Origin: Zerene cesonia
Taxonomy: Eukaryota; Arthropoda; Insecta; Lepidoptera; Pieridae
Reading direction: 5' to 3'
Length of the DNA stretch: 64,000 bases
Assembly: GCF_012273895.1 (NCBI RefSeq)
Contig: NC_052110.1
Location: 930,001-994,000 of the forward strand
Shown: in pieces, positions 22,675 through 32,786 of the stretch
Layout: each line of letters starts with the position of its first letter
Numbering within the stretch: the stretch's first letter is position 1
The notes under the pieces: generated by a model
What the model was told of the DNA's origin: nothing
Seen by the model: the letters and a program-made list of their open reading frames with translations, nothing else
The model's database searches: none
Position numbers and translations under genes: made by a program

Positions 22675-23700
22675 ATGGCGCCCTACTGGATCTTCATTAC
22701 ATTCACATGGTTCGGCACAGTCAGCCTGCAGTACATCAACACCGCTGGGGCCGACGGCGAGGCCCTCATGGACCCGCTAGACTCCACAATTCACTTCCCA
22801 CCGCTCCCATACGTCAATTACTTCAACTACCCGCGGAATGATTTCGAAGTCCCCCAGAGTGACGACAATATGGATCACAACGATTTCTACCCACAAGACC
22901 ACGACCCAACTGAAATACAAAGGAAACGGCGTACTGTTGGCAGCGAGCAAATAGACGAGCCGAAAGACCAGCAATGGAAACCAAATCTAGTCGATGTAGA
23001 CAAGACCCTATACTTGAATAACGAAGATAGAGCGAGCCCTTTTATATTTCACAGCTATTCAGGCAAACTTGGCAGGAATTCTACGGATTTAATGAGCTCT
23101 ATAGAGAAAAGGAGCTTCAGCCCATGGGGTGGAAAGAGAGATGCCATGGAACACATGTGGACATGGAAGAGGTCATCCGGTATCCGAGAGCCAAGCATGC
23201 CGAAGCGAGTACGCTTCAGCCCCTGGGGAGGAAAACGAAGTGGACAAATGATTTACAAGCCGGGGACGAAAGCCTCAAAGGTTATTTTCTCCGCAAATGT
23301 ACCAGAACTGACTCGAATTGTATCAAATTATTCACCTAAAGCAGGACGCCTAGATATGGCAGGGTTTCAGTACGGGCCAATTCTGGACAAGCGACATCCT
23401 ATTAAAATACTTGCTTTGACCACTCAATTCGACGAGAAAACTGCTAAAGAGGCCTTACCGTTCAACACCTTTATGGAAAGTTTACCGAAATCCTTTAAAC
23501 TTGGTCATCCATATTTAGACGTTAATCTGAAGAAGGATGGAAAGAGGAAGGTTAAGTTCAGCGCTTGGGGCGGAAAGAGATCTCCACCTATTATCGGCCC
23601 AATATGGACTCCAGCGCCTCAGAACATCAAAGACTCCACTTTAGATACCATTGTCCTGATCCGAAACCATGAAAACGACGATTTATCAAAGGTTTTTTAA
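22675..23700 (+). CDS. Kinin (leucokinin-type) neuropeptide precursor
   Basis: A 341-residue secreted prohormone. Residues 1 to about 24 (MAPYWIFITFTWFGTVSLQY...) form a signal peptide. Three kinin copies follow: SFSPWG (147-152) after EKR, VRFSPWG (179-185) after PKR, and KVKFSAWG (292-299) after GKR. Each is followed by an extra Gly (amide donor) and Lys-Arg, so the mature peptides end FSPWG-NH2 or FSAWG-NH2, the FxxWG-amide core of insect kinins. Kinins act on G-protein-coupled receptors of Malpighian tubule and hindgut, causing diuresis and contraction. Further dibasic sites (RKRR at 83-86, WKR at 164-166, DKR at 238-240) would release spacer peptides. The coding part is one exon; the ATG lies four bases after acceptor TTTTTCAG (22,670). 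I recognise the VRFSPWG and KVKFSAWG forms as those known from Helicoverpa kinins. Confidence 0.93.
   Translation: MAPYWIFITFTWFGTVSLQYINTAGADGEALMDPLDSTIHFPPLPYVNYFNYPRNDFEVPQSDDNMDHNDFYPQDHDPTEIQRKRRTVGSEQIDEPKDQQWKPNLVDVDKTLYLNNEDRASPFIFHSYSGKLGRNSTDLMSSIEKRSFSPWGGKRDAMEHMWTWKRSSGIREPSMPKRVRFSPWGGKRSGQMIYKPGTKASKVIFSANVPELTRIVSNYSPKAGRLDMAGFQYGPILDKRHPIKILALTTQFDEKTAKEALPFNTFMESLPKSFKLGHPYLDVNLKKDGKRKVKFSAWGGKRSPPIIGPIWTPAPQNIKDSTLDTIVLIRNHENDDLSKVF
23113..23139 (+). other. Kinin 1 unit (SFSPWG + GKR)
   Basis: Encodes SFSPWGGKR, residues 147-155. Preceded by EKR; the second Gly is the amidation donor and KR the cleavage site. Confidence 0.9.
23209..23238 (+). other. Kinin 2 unit (VRFSPWG + GKR)
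   Basis: Encodes VRFSPWGGKR, residues 179-188, preceded by PKR. Confidence 0.9.
23548..23580 (+). other. Kinin 3 unit (KVKFSAWG + GKR)
   Basis: Encodes KVKFSAWGGKR, residues 292-302, preceded by DGKR. Cleavage after the upstream Lys-Arg leaves the N-terminal Lys on the peptide. Confidence 0.9.
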
Positions 23701-23713
23701 AAACTAGCAGTTT

Positions 23714-24058
23714 AATAAATCAAACGACTGGAACTCCCGAACATGAACACCGAAGCGTTTATAATCTTTTATTATAATAAATATACGGCTTTGCATAATA
23801 TTTTTGTGTAATTACGGTAATCTATTAATACGAATGTTTAAAGTATGTTCGGGAGAAAATTTTGTCTTCAGCAAAAGGCTGGGTTTGCCGAAGACAAGAG
23901 AGTACTAAGTCATAGAGTTAGCAATCATGGAAATTAAATATCTAAATGATTGTAAAATGTACTATAGTCAATTTGTGATGCCGTTATCGAGTCCAAACGC
24001 ACGTATATATATCTACATGTTATAAAATATAATTTATTCGCAAATTGTTAGTAATAAA
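23714..24058 (+). terminator. Kinin 3' UTR with candidate polyadenylation signals
   Basis: AATAAA hexamers occur at 23,714-23,719, 23,776-23,781 and 24,053-24,058 downstream of the stop codon. Which is used cannot be told from sequence alone. Confidence 0.5.
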
Positions 24059-26510
24059 ACAGTATTAAATGATGACTACATTATTTGCACTCCTTGTGTA
24101 TTTTACTTAATCAGATATAATTATTAATTTATCTCAAACAAGTTTTAGTAAAAATTAACTCGTTAAAATTTTCTTCATCTGATTATATAATTGACACATT
24201 TTATTCATTGAAATACGTAATATTTATATGTATATAACATACTATCAGTTGCATGACAGATATATAGTAAGGACTTATTTTTACATTTAGATAGATATCG
24301 GGATAACATTCTGCAGTAATATGTAGACAAGCACCGCAGATATAAATGGTGTTATAAATAAAACAAGTAATATCCTACATAGACCTTTATTTTTCATAAA
24401 CACTAGAAATTATATATTACGTAAATTAATAACTATAAGTTAATTTTAATAAAGAAAGAAACAGTAAAAGCAGAAAACAAATTGACAAATAAGTATCAAT
24501 TTATTTATTCGCTTTTACAATAGAATATAGATTCATTAGTTTAATAAAATTAATTTACATATCTCAAAATAAAATAAAGTAAATTTGCACCAAGGAAAAT
24601 AACTTTAATTTAGATAGCATACTACCAAGTGTAGTCCGGTGAATTTTGAATGCAAGTTCCAAAAAAATTTGGGTAACTGAAGTAATAGTATACAATTATA
24701 TGCTTAGGGCAATAAATCATTTTCATTCGTATGCAATAAACAGGTATTAGCGAGTCTTACTTCATGTTTATAAACTTAACTAAATAGTCTTACTTCTAAC
24801 CTTAAAAAGCGAACAAAATTGATAATAACCAAGTAAATGTCACGTGCAATATTTTAAGCCTATTCCGTTGTAAATGTTGAAAACCACTAAACATTTCTAC
24901 GAAAATAAATTCAGCGCCATCTAGTAGCAGTCTTTATGTATATTATTAATAGAAGTTATATACGCGCTTCAATGGTAAAATGTAAGTCAGGAAATTGCCG
25001 GAATCCTGTTAGGAGTAAAAAATCGCGGCTCAAAAACCTATACATCATTTTGATAAATTATTGTCGCGGGAGATATTGTAAATGTCTCTTTATTCTTATC
25101 AAAACACGAAAACACGGTCCAGTGGATTCAGCTTTGTAAACACAAATGAAGTATGAAAACCCAGTCGGCTACAAAAATATTCACAAAGATACATTTTCGT
25201 TGTCTTATCCTTGTAGAGAATGTCACATCATCAATTCAATGGAAAAAACTCAACAACAAAGGAATTTCTTTATCAAACTATAAATGAATGTAGAATAATT
25301 ACTTACCTACATATATGTATACATAGCAATGGTTGCTTATACCTAACAAGTGAGCAACCATATTCATATTAAATAAGATCAGTATGTTGGCAGTATTTGC
25401 TAGTTGTATCAATCTTTCGACTCAATTCACACCGAATGTGTTGAAGCACTTTAACTTTATTTTCATTACTATAAGTATTATTGTAACATGGGAAATTCCG
25501 CTTTGACGCACCTTCGGTGTGAGTTGAGCCTTATAAGTCCCTTTAAAAGTTTTACACGATAAGGAGGCTACAAGAGCTAAAATGACGCACACTATTTAAA
25601 CAATCAACCCATCAACAGTCTCGGTCGACTCTATTGGCATACATCATTGTAGCACACATATAATCGCTGAGATATAAGAATACGCGATGAACTGAAAATC
25701 TAGTTATTGTATTAAAAAAATACATCACTATTTAATTATATCGCCTGATAAATTTTTAGAGATTTCTTGTATATTAGCATGGTGTTGAATGTTTATAAGT
25801 GGATTGGCATTTTTTTTTTATAATCAAATTAAGTTTGGAGTGCAATGTTTTCAACACACTATCAAAATGGCATATATCCTTAAGCATAGCATAATTATTC
25901 ATTTTCTTTATACATTGGATCATATACTTTAATGTGTTAAAAACACGCTATTAGCTCATGTAGACCCCTCAATGAAATCTTAAAATCCTAAGCGCAATAA
26001 GCTATAAAAGCTTAACTTGTCTATACTCATTTTTCTATAGTATGTACCTACAAAATTATTTATATGTTCTGCCTTGTGACATTTAGTAGTAATACCTCAC
26101 TAATACATACTCAGTAGGATGGGCATGTCTTGGTCATAAAGACAATCAAACAAAGGATAATTGTAAAATATATGTGAGTCTCACTGAACTATATTTTACA
26201 ATTACAACGCAATTTCAAAACATTTGCTAATAATTGTAATCCATTAAATAATTAAAAAAAATAACTTCTAAAAAAAAGGTTACAAATCCTGGTAACCACT
26301 GCAAATTCTAAAATTTGACCAAATGACAGCAAATTTCTAACACAATAAGAATCACATAAATTATTTCAAAACCCATGGAATTAAAAAGAAACATAATCAA
26401 GAAAAAAAAATATCTGTGACATTGAGAACCTCCTTAGTTTTAGGAATATCAGTTATATTATTTCTATTAAAATAACATTTAATAATGTACACTATACGGT
26501 GTACATTTAC
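24059..26510. other. Spacer between the convergent kinin and Pin1 genes
   Basis: AT-rich and without a recognised gene. A short phrase AGCGCCATCTAGTAGCAG at about 24,913 resembles repeat-borne sequence. A weak family-B-like body fragment (gggcatgtcttggtcataaa) lies near 26,120. Confidence 0.4.
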
Positions 26511-26607
26511 CACTTTTTGATTAAGGCTGGTGTCATTGCTTAATGTTTGTGCTCCTGATAGCCTATTGGACATTTTCTTTCTTTCAACATATTCTTTCAT
26601 ATATAAT
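26511..26607 (-). other. Exon-like segment downstream of Pin1
   Basis: On the minus strand, acceptor AATAACAG is followed by 97 nt open in a frame reading KEYVERKKMSNRLSGAQT..., then donor GTAAAT (26,510-26,505). The residue mix looks protein-like, but the family is not recognised and no partner exon was found. Confidence 0.2.
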
Positions 26608-26823
26608 CTGTTATTTTAAATAAAAGACAAGCTTAACAGATAATTTTAAGAAGCTGTGATACAAGCCATTAATTCTAAATAATGATAACAATTAGTGCAC
26701 AGTAAAAAGGATTTCAAATGTGAGCGATTTATAAAATATAGTATATGTACTTTAAAGTTTTTAATACCAAGAAGTAAATAATAAGTAAGAGTGCAATTAG
26801 AGTTATATTGTTATATCTGAGAC

Positions 26824-27321
26824 TTAAGCAGTTCTCAAGATGATATGAACACCGGAATCAGTTTCAACGGGCTTGCTGAGCTGTCCAATCTTCAGTTTAT
26901 AAGCCTCTTCCTCAAATGGCTTCTGCATTTGCCCACGACCGAACGAGCCAAGATCACCTCCACGCTTAGCTGATGAACAATCAGAGAATTTCGTAGCAAT
27001 ATCCACAAACGTGGCCTCTTCCGCTACTATTTGTTTCCTGTAATTCTTAAGGATCTCCAAAGCTTCTTCCTTACTACGTGTGATGTTTTCTTCGCGCCAT
27101 GACGACGGCCGCCGGCTTTGGGCGTGCTTAACAAGAATGTGGCTGCATCGGATCTCACCTGGGTCGGCGGGCGCGTCGGGACGCTCCCACTGGGATTTCT
27201 TCGTGTACGTGTTGAGAAAGTATGCCATACCCGTTGACCTGCTTTTCCTCATCTCCCATCCCTCGGGTAAAGGTCCCTCCTTGTCATTGGGCATTCTGGA
27301 ATGTTGGGTGAACAATTTCAT
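26824..27321 (-). CDS. Pin1: Peptidyl-prolyl cis-trans isomerase Pin1/dodo
   Basis: A 165-residue WW plus parvulin protein that isomerises phospho-Ser/Thr-Pro bonds, acting in cell-cycle and signalling control, mainly in the nucleus. The WW domain spans about residues 17-50 with both signature Trps (W22, W45). The rotamase spans about 55-165. All key residues are present: catalytic C115, H61 and H159, S156, and the phosphate-binding K65, R70 and R71 in the HILVKHAQSRRPSSW segment. The C-terminus TDSGVHIILRTA is complete and matches the family length. The frame is uninterrupted over the whole coding region. Two starts are possible: Met1 (27,321; G at -3) or Met10 (27,294; A at -3), the second giving 156 aa and starting MPNDKEGPLP. 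An ATTAAA (reverse of 26,760-26,765) about 60 nt after the stop may be the polyadenylation signal. Confidence 0.95.
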   Translation of the reverse strand: MKLFTQHSRMPNDKEGPLPEGWEMRKSRSTGMAYFLNTYTKKSQWERPDAPADPGEIRCSHILVKHAQSRRPSSWREENITRSKEEALEILKNYRKQIVAEEATFVDIATKFSDCSSAKRGGDLGSFGRGQMQKPFEEEAYKLKIGQLSKPVETDSGVHIILRTA

Positions 27322-28140
27322 CGCTTGTTTATCACATCACTCGAAACCGCAAAAGTAAGGTTAGAATCGCGGTAAATCGGGATTGTTTCACGTAGAATTA
27401 TGTTTTTAATAAAATTTGATTGTAATTTGGCTCGACAGGCGATTTAATGTTTGGATTTCATTATAACTTTCATATATCTATTTAATAATTAGAAAGCAGA
27501 AATGCTTCCCCAATCGGTTGCCGTATAAACAAGAAAACAAGGTTTCAAATGAACATTCACTTACCTAATCTGTTGTTGTTTATCAAGATGTATTAAATCG
27601 CAACCGATCTCACTTGATTTAATATATTAACGCTGTTTTTAATTGCTGTTAATGTATCGTAAATCGTAATTCACAAAATGAAAGCGAAGCACAAACCAAA
27701 AACTAAAAAGGTTTTGACAACGACAAGTATATTTGTATTTATGGTCATTGACAGTTGACAGTCTTTGTCTTTCAATGAATTTTGAAGAGGCAAAGGAAAT
27801 TTTGTTTTACTGCCTAATCAACCATTGGCATTGACAGTGATGCACCATGAAGCTATGATGATATAAGCTAGATGATGCATGCATTAAAAGTTCAGAATAA
27901 AAATTAATTTATAATAAAATAACAAAATAATTTAAAATATTTCTACTTAATATAATTTATAGTTTTGGAATGAAATGATATTCAAAAAGCATATTTTCCT
28001 CTGGCAATTGTACGCCAATCTACTGATTTAAAATAATAAAAATATTTCTTTCAAGCACAATGGAGACACGATTTTATAATATGCAATATTTATTTCTTAC
28101 TTAATTCTCGAATTTTGGCAACTGACATCTATTGCTAGCA
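27322..28140. other. Pin1 upstream region
   Basis: Should contain the Pin1 promoter and 5' UTR. A consensus donor on the minus strand, CAGATTAG|GTAAGT (donor 27,564-27,559), could end a 5' UTR exon joined to an acceptor such as TTTCGAG near 27,345. No other gene is seen. Confidence 0.35.
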
Positions 28141-28154
28141 ACGGGCTTTATATA

Positions 28155-28530
28155 TTATGAGTTGTTCGTATTAGATGTCGCTACTGACTTAATTATTTCT
28201 ACACTTGATGAAAGAATATAAAAAGGACGAAAAGTGATAAAATGATAATCTAATGCAAAACAAGTCCCATTTACGAATGCCTGGTGGTTGGCACAAGCTT
28301 TAAAGTCAATATTCATCTCAAAATAGAAAAATAGATTGCGAAATTTGAAATCAGTATCATTCTCTGTGGTACATACTGTATTAAGGGTGTTGGTAACCGG
28401 TGCCGATGTTAGGATCACTGAAATTCTGGATATAGATATTGTGGCACTCAAAGAAAAATTATTAGTTATACATACAAATAATAGGTGTAAAAGTGGACTT
28501 TTGAATAATGGTATTAAAAAAGTCACTTAG
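28155..28530 (+). pseudogene. Possible degraded transposase fragment (hAT-like, weak)
   Basis: Two plus-strand stretches look protein-derived: LDVATDLIISTLDERI (about 28,171-28,218) and a downstream block ending LVIHTNNRCKSGLLNNGIKK (to 28,530). In-frame stops and a frame change separate them. The pattern (hydrophobic/DLI..LDERF-like, then IDIVALKEKL) recalls the dimerisation region of hAT-type transposases. This is resemblance only. Confidence 0.2.
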
Positions 28531-30130
28531 AAGAAATTGTGCCCTCTGCAATACAGTTAAAGCATTTCAGACCGTTTTCATGTTGCATAATGGAGCGACG
28601 CTCAAAACGAGCAAACTTGGTGTATACAAATTGGTGATTTAGCGCTACCAGTATATTATAGTGTATGCTCTATGATCTGGCACCACGCTCGAACTTAGAA
28701 GATCTTTCCCCACCATCTAGCAAACACACATTATGTGTATCAGTATGCTGGCGTAAGCATCCCACAAATAATAAGCTCAAGCGCAATGTGGTCAAGTACG
28801 GAGTCTAACAATAATAGAGCGCCCCCCCTCCCTCAAATTTGGCGCCCTGGGCCTTGATGGGCCATCGTTTTAACCTTAAAATATATAATAAGCGTGATCG
28901 ATATATTTTATGTTTGTGATTTGGAATATGGTAGTAATTACAAATCTCCGTCGTTTTTAAGGAATGTTGTTGAAGGAAAGATAAATAGGTTAAAGGTATT
29001 AGATACCTATATCATAAAAAATGTAGGACATTTTAACTGGTGGCCGACCAAAATTTCAGGTCAAAAATTTATGGAGGAACAATTAAAAATACATACATGT
29101 TGTGCTGTTGTTAAAGAATATATATTGATTTACATTACGAAATGAAATCATGAAACAAAAACATAAGATATATGTGTCTTATAGTTAGTAGCAAGTATTG
29201 TTTCTTGAGGTTTTTGCGATCGTTTACAAAAATATAAATAATTGTCTAGTAAGAATATCGCTTCTGTATTTTGATAGGGATTTTAATTGGAGCTTACGAA
29301 TTTTTTTTTTTTTATTTGAGAGTATCTAAATGTATGTATGTATCGTAAATGTATGTAATCTGAATAAAACGATTCTTCGAATCAATAATTATGATGTAGC
29401 TTTGGAATCAACTCAAAATTTAAACCAAAAGTTTGTAAATTTACGTTAAATCTTAAATCGAACTAGTAGCAAATTTTTTTTTTAATGGTTAAATTCGATA
29501 TTTTAAATTTTGTTTTTTTATGACAGGTCATTGAAATGGTGGGTCGCGTGTTGATGACTTATGGAGACGCGTGATAAGCGCCCAGCATCGTTACTTCAGT
29601 GATCGACTTTCACATTATCGTACCTTTATTATGTGACAAATCTTAATTAATCGTTCAATAAAAGTGTGGCGGTTTGTTTAATAATGATACTAAAATTGCT
29701 TATCATTGTAACAACTTTGTATCTAATATACACACAATTAGTCAGATATAAAAGAAAGATTTGAATGATGGAGTACTATAAGCCTGGAGCACACTCACTG
29801 CACACAGCTGACTTTGCCCTAAAATTATTCTTATATATCTGTTATGTTTATGATATGCTTGAAAGTGCTATATTTAAAGAAGTTGCGCTTGTATGTGACT
29901 GTTAATGTATGATAATTTAAAAAATGCACATGCATTTTTACTAAAATACCATCAAAATGCAGTCGTTTCGTATTAAAGAAAGGTGTCTTCTTATTTCTTT
30001 TAAGCCGTCACATGATTTATAACGATGCATTCAGGAAATGTAATGAAAACCCATCAAGTGCGTGTGAGCAATATGTTCCTAGCTTTATTGAAAGGGTGAC
30101 ATGAAAAACCTATTAAAGTTTTTAAGTGTT
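28531..30130. other. Non-genic stretch left of the CpG-rich promoter
   Basis: No gene recognised. Around 28,680-28,870 there is a repeat-like segment with gaagatctttccccaccatc, a C-run (gcgccccccctccctc) and TTGGCGCCCTGGGCCTTGAT. A small plus-strand open frame at 28,894-29,145 is not recognisable as a known protein. Confidence 0.35.
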
Positions 30131-30144
30131 TCACATTTAACGTG

Positions 30145-30339
30145 ATTGGTGGATAGAAGCGCGCGGAGGCGTGCGGCGGACCTGATTGGTTGAATTTTGA
30201 CGTAAGTAGAAGAGTTTTCGCGCGCTTTGCAGCAGTTGTAGGAATTCCCGCGCGCCAGTGTGGCTGAAAATATCTGTTGCGTTCAAAGTTATGAAGACAT
30301 TGTGAGTCGTCGTGCATTTTCAATAACATCAATTTAACG
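30145..30339 (+). promoter_or_regulatory. CpG-rich promoter with CCAAT and E2F-like sites, plus first exon
   Basis: In a strongly AT-rich window this 200-bp block has clustered CGCG. It holds two inverted CCAAT boxes (ATTGG at 30,145-30,149 and 30,185-30,189), TTTCGCGC at 30,216-30,223 and TTCCCGCG at 30,245-30,252. Both of the latter fit the E2F/DP consensus. About 85 bases later AACG|GTGAGT (donor at 30,340) ends a presumed non-coding first exon; its only ATG opens a four-codon ORF. The motifs suggest a cell-cycle or replication-type gene on the plus strand whose coding exons I could not find. Confidence 0.5.
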
Positions 30340-31099
30340 GTGAGTAGTTTTTACTTTTGTTTTAGGTTTTGTGATAGGTGGTAATCGTTAAGGCGATTTT
30401 TTGATGTATCGTTTTAATTAACGAAAGTTGTTGCAGAAACAAAAAACTCAGGCTAAGATTTGTTATTTATTTCATTTTGAATATATAATTTTTTCTCGGG
30501 GTAATAAAGTATTCAATAATATTGATATAAGTAATATAGCAGTTTAAAATCTCGTAACACGGTAATAAATTGTCACTATTAAACAGTAACATTTATTGTA
30601 TTTGCATCTAGAAAAACATACTAACTTAATAATTTTAAACCTTTTTACTTTGTTTTTGTAAACATATTCTGATGTTTTTACCATTATCATTGAAAAAAAA
30701 AAACATAAATTAGAATGGATGGAGAGATTAAAATTCGTATAATAAAGGCATCTGAATTATATAAAGTTGAGAGTAATCACAAGGATACAAATTACAGAAC
30801 AATGTATGGAGTTTACGGTTTCGATTAAATTAAATATATTATTAAAAATTGTGTATATTAAAAATAAACTGAGGATGTTGCAATAGTTTTTACAGGTTGC
30901 GAAAAAAAAGATATTATTATATATTTTAAATTGTAGATACAAGTAATTATAATTTTTTTCAATAAATTCACTTAATATTAACGCATGCATCTTAAAATAA
31001 ACATCTAAATTTTCCTAAAGTTCCTATTTTAAGGTTTCAGTTCTATATCTTCATTTTTTCAATAAAATGCTAATAATAATATTATTAAGCTGGTTATTT

Positions 31100-31200
31100 T
31101 TTACCCCGGATGCCTGGAAGAGATCACTATTATGTGTTAAGGCCGCCTCATAATCTATTCTATACTTCTTTGCACTTAAAACGAATAAGGTTCCTTTATA
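31100..31200 (+). repeat. Family G 3'-tail fragment
   Basis: Carries GGATGCCTGGAAGAGATCAC, then TTAAGGCCGCCTCATAA. Matches the 54,240 copy over the core; the tail is degraded. Confidence 0.5.
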
Positions 31201-31205
31201 TTTAA

Positions 31206-31371
31206 GGTTCCGGCCCAGCTTCGCCTGTGGTACATTTATAGCCTATAGCCTTCCTCAACAATTGGGCTATGTATTCTAGAATTTTTCAAATCGGACCAGT
31301 AGTTTCTAAGATTAGTGCGTTCAAACAAACAAGCAAACTCTTCAGCTTTATAATATTATAGTATAGATTAA
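31206..31371 (+). repeat. CTTCGCCCG-type dispersed repeat
   Basis: Contains TCCGGCCCAGCTTCGCCTGT, gtacatttatagcctatagc, tttttcaaatcggaccagta and an ATAATATTATAGTATAGATT tail. Same layout as 5193 and 46,503. Confidence 0.65.
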
Positions 31372-31924
31372 AGAGTTATAAATATATAAAATAAATAATA
31401 AACCTTTCAATTACCATGTTCATGTTTAATCCATTGATTTACGAAAAATTATTTTATATATAAATGGTAAAACTCTATAAAGACGACATTTCTATAAATA
31501 AATAACAGTTAAAAGACAACGGTTTCACGGTTGCAGAAATATCCAGGTTGTTTTTTCAGAACCTAAGAACTTCATGAAAAAAAAAAATACAGTCCATTGC
31601 TTAAAGGTACGCTAAAAACATTCACAGTTATCTTAGATTGCTTCGAGCTTTCAAAGTCGGAAAGAAAAAAAACTACAAAGAAACTTAATCTAATTACTAA
31701 ATAAACAATTGACGGTTTTATTGATATTCATGTAATGATAAAAATAAGATAATAATAGCTGGAAATAGCTGGAACACCTTTTGCTATGTTTATCCTAGTT
31801 TAAAAAAGGGTCAACGAACATTTACGGAAAAGTTTTTATCGTAAGTCGTTGTTACTTATTACAAGGAAAGTAGCACCTCCGCAGCAAAGCAGCAATTAAA
31901 AACAATAATTATGCAACTATATAA

Positions 31925-32124
31925 CACTAATATTATAAATGTGAAAGTTCGTTTGTCCGTCAATCACGCTGAAAGTACTGAACGGATTTTGATCGAATTT
32001 GTTATACAGACAGGGTATGAGTTGACTTGGGTGATAGGATACTTTTTATACCGATTTAATGCTTCTTTGAGATAAAACAGGAATCTTGATATGCGGGTGA
32101 GGCCGGGAAGAGCGTCTAGTTTGT
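31925..32124 (-). repeat. Dispersed non-autonomous repeat
   Basis: Starts ACTAATATTATAAATGTGAA, has gctgaaagtactgaacggat, and ends ggccgggaagagcgtctagt. Same orientation and frame of motifs as 34,098-34,311. Confidence 0.55.
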
Positions 32125-32672
32125 AATAAAATCACTAGACTCTATGTAAAATCTCTCCAAGGATTTTTCTTTTTATTCATTTATAGATTCTTGATAACGG
32201 TATAAGATATCCATAGATCAGAGAATACAGTCCGAGAATCCAAAAGTAGCCTGCTGCTTGTTGCTTCATTTAATCCAGAAAACAAGCGGACTACAACAAC
32301 AACAACAATAAAAATACCAAACCGCCATCAAATTGTCAGAACTAGACCAATATTTCAATGGGAAGCATCAACTTTCAATTAAAAGAAAGAATCATAAAAA
32401 TCGGTTCACTCTGTACATAGTTATGAAGTAATAGCACAAAAAATGACAATCGACTTGATAACCTCCCCCTTTTTTTAAATTGGTTGAATATATGCTAGCT
32501 TTCCGCCTGCGGCTTCGCCCACTTGGTCAAGGGAAATTCTCAGGGGAATGAGACGTTTTCTCGCGAATATATTGAAAATCGTGTCCGAAGCGTAGGTGTT
32601 TTTTATTAATCATAATCTAGCTGCATACAGGAATTTTTAAGATATCTAATCATACTCATTAGTATACTAGTA

Positions 32673-32786
32673 CCATCATCAGCCCATATATGTTCCCACT
32701 GTTGGGACACAGGCCTCCTATGAGGGTTCAGGCCATAATTCACCACGCTGGCCAAGTGCGGGCTGTCAGATGTCACATGTCGTCGT
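32673..32786 (-). repeat. SINE family C, 3' fragment in reverse
   Basis: CATCATCAGCCCATATATGT, then CACTGTTGGGACACAGGCC and TTCACCACGCTGGCCAAGTG. It breaks off before the tRNA-like head. Confidence 0.7.

Noticed and set aside
25295..25310. Minus-strand AG|GTAAGT near 25,300 as a recursive splice site
   Set aside because: The upstream sequence (TACATATATGTAG) lacks a pyrimidine tract.
28894..29145. Plus-strand open frame of 83 codons
   Set aside because: AT-rich, with no recognisable domain or splice context, following a repeat-like stretch; not enough to call a gene.
30054..30332. Minus-strand open frame of 92 codons over the CpG-rich block
   Set aside because: Composition is explained by the GC-rich promoter. 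No splice or homology support, and the plus strand carries the consensus donor.
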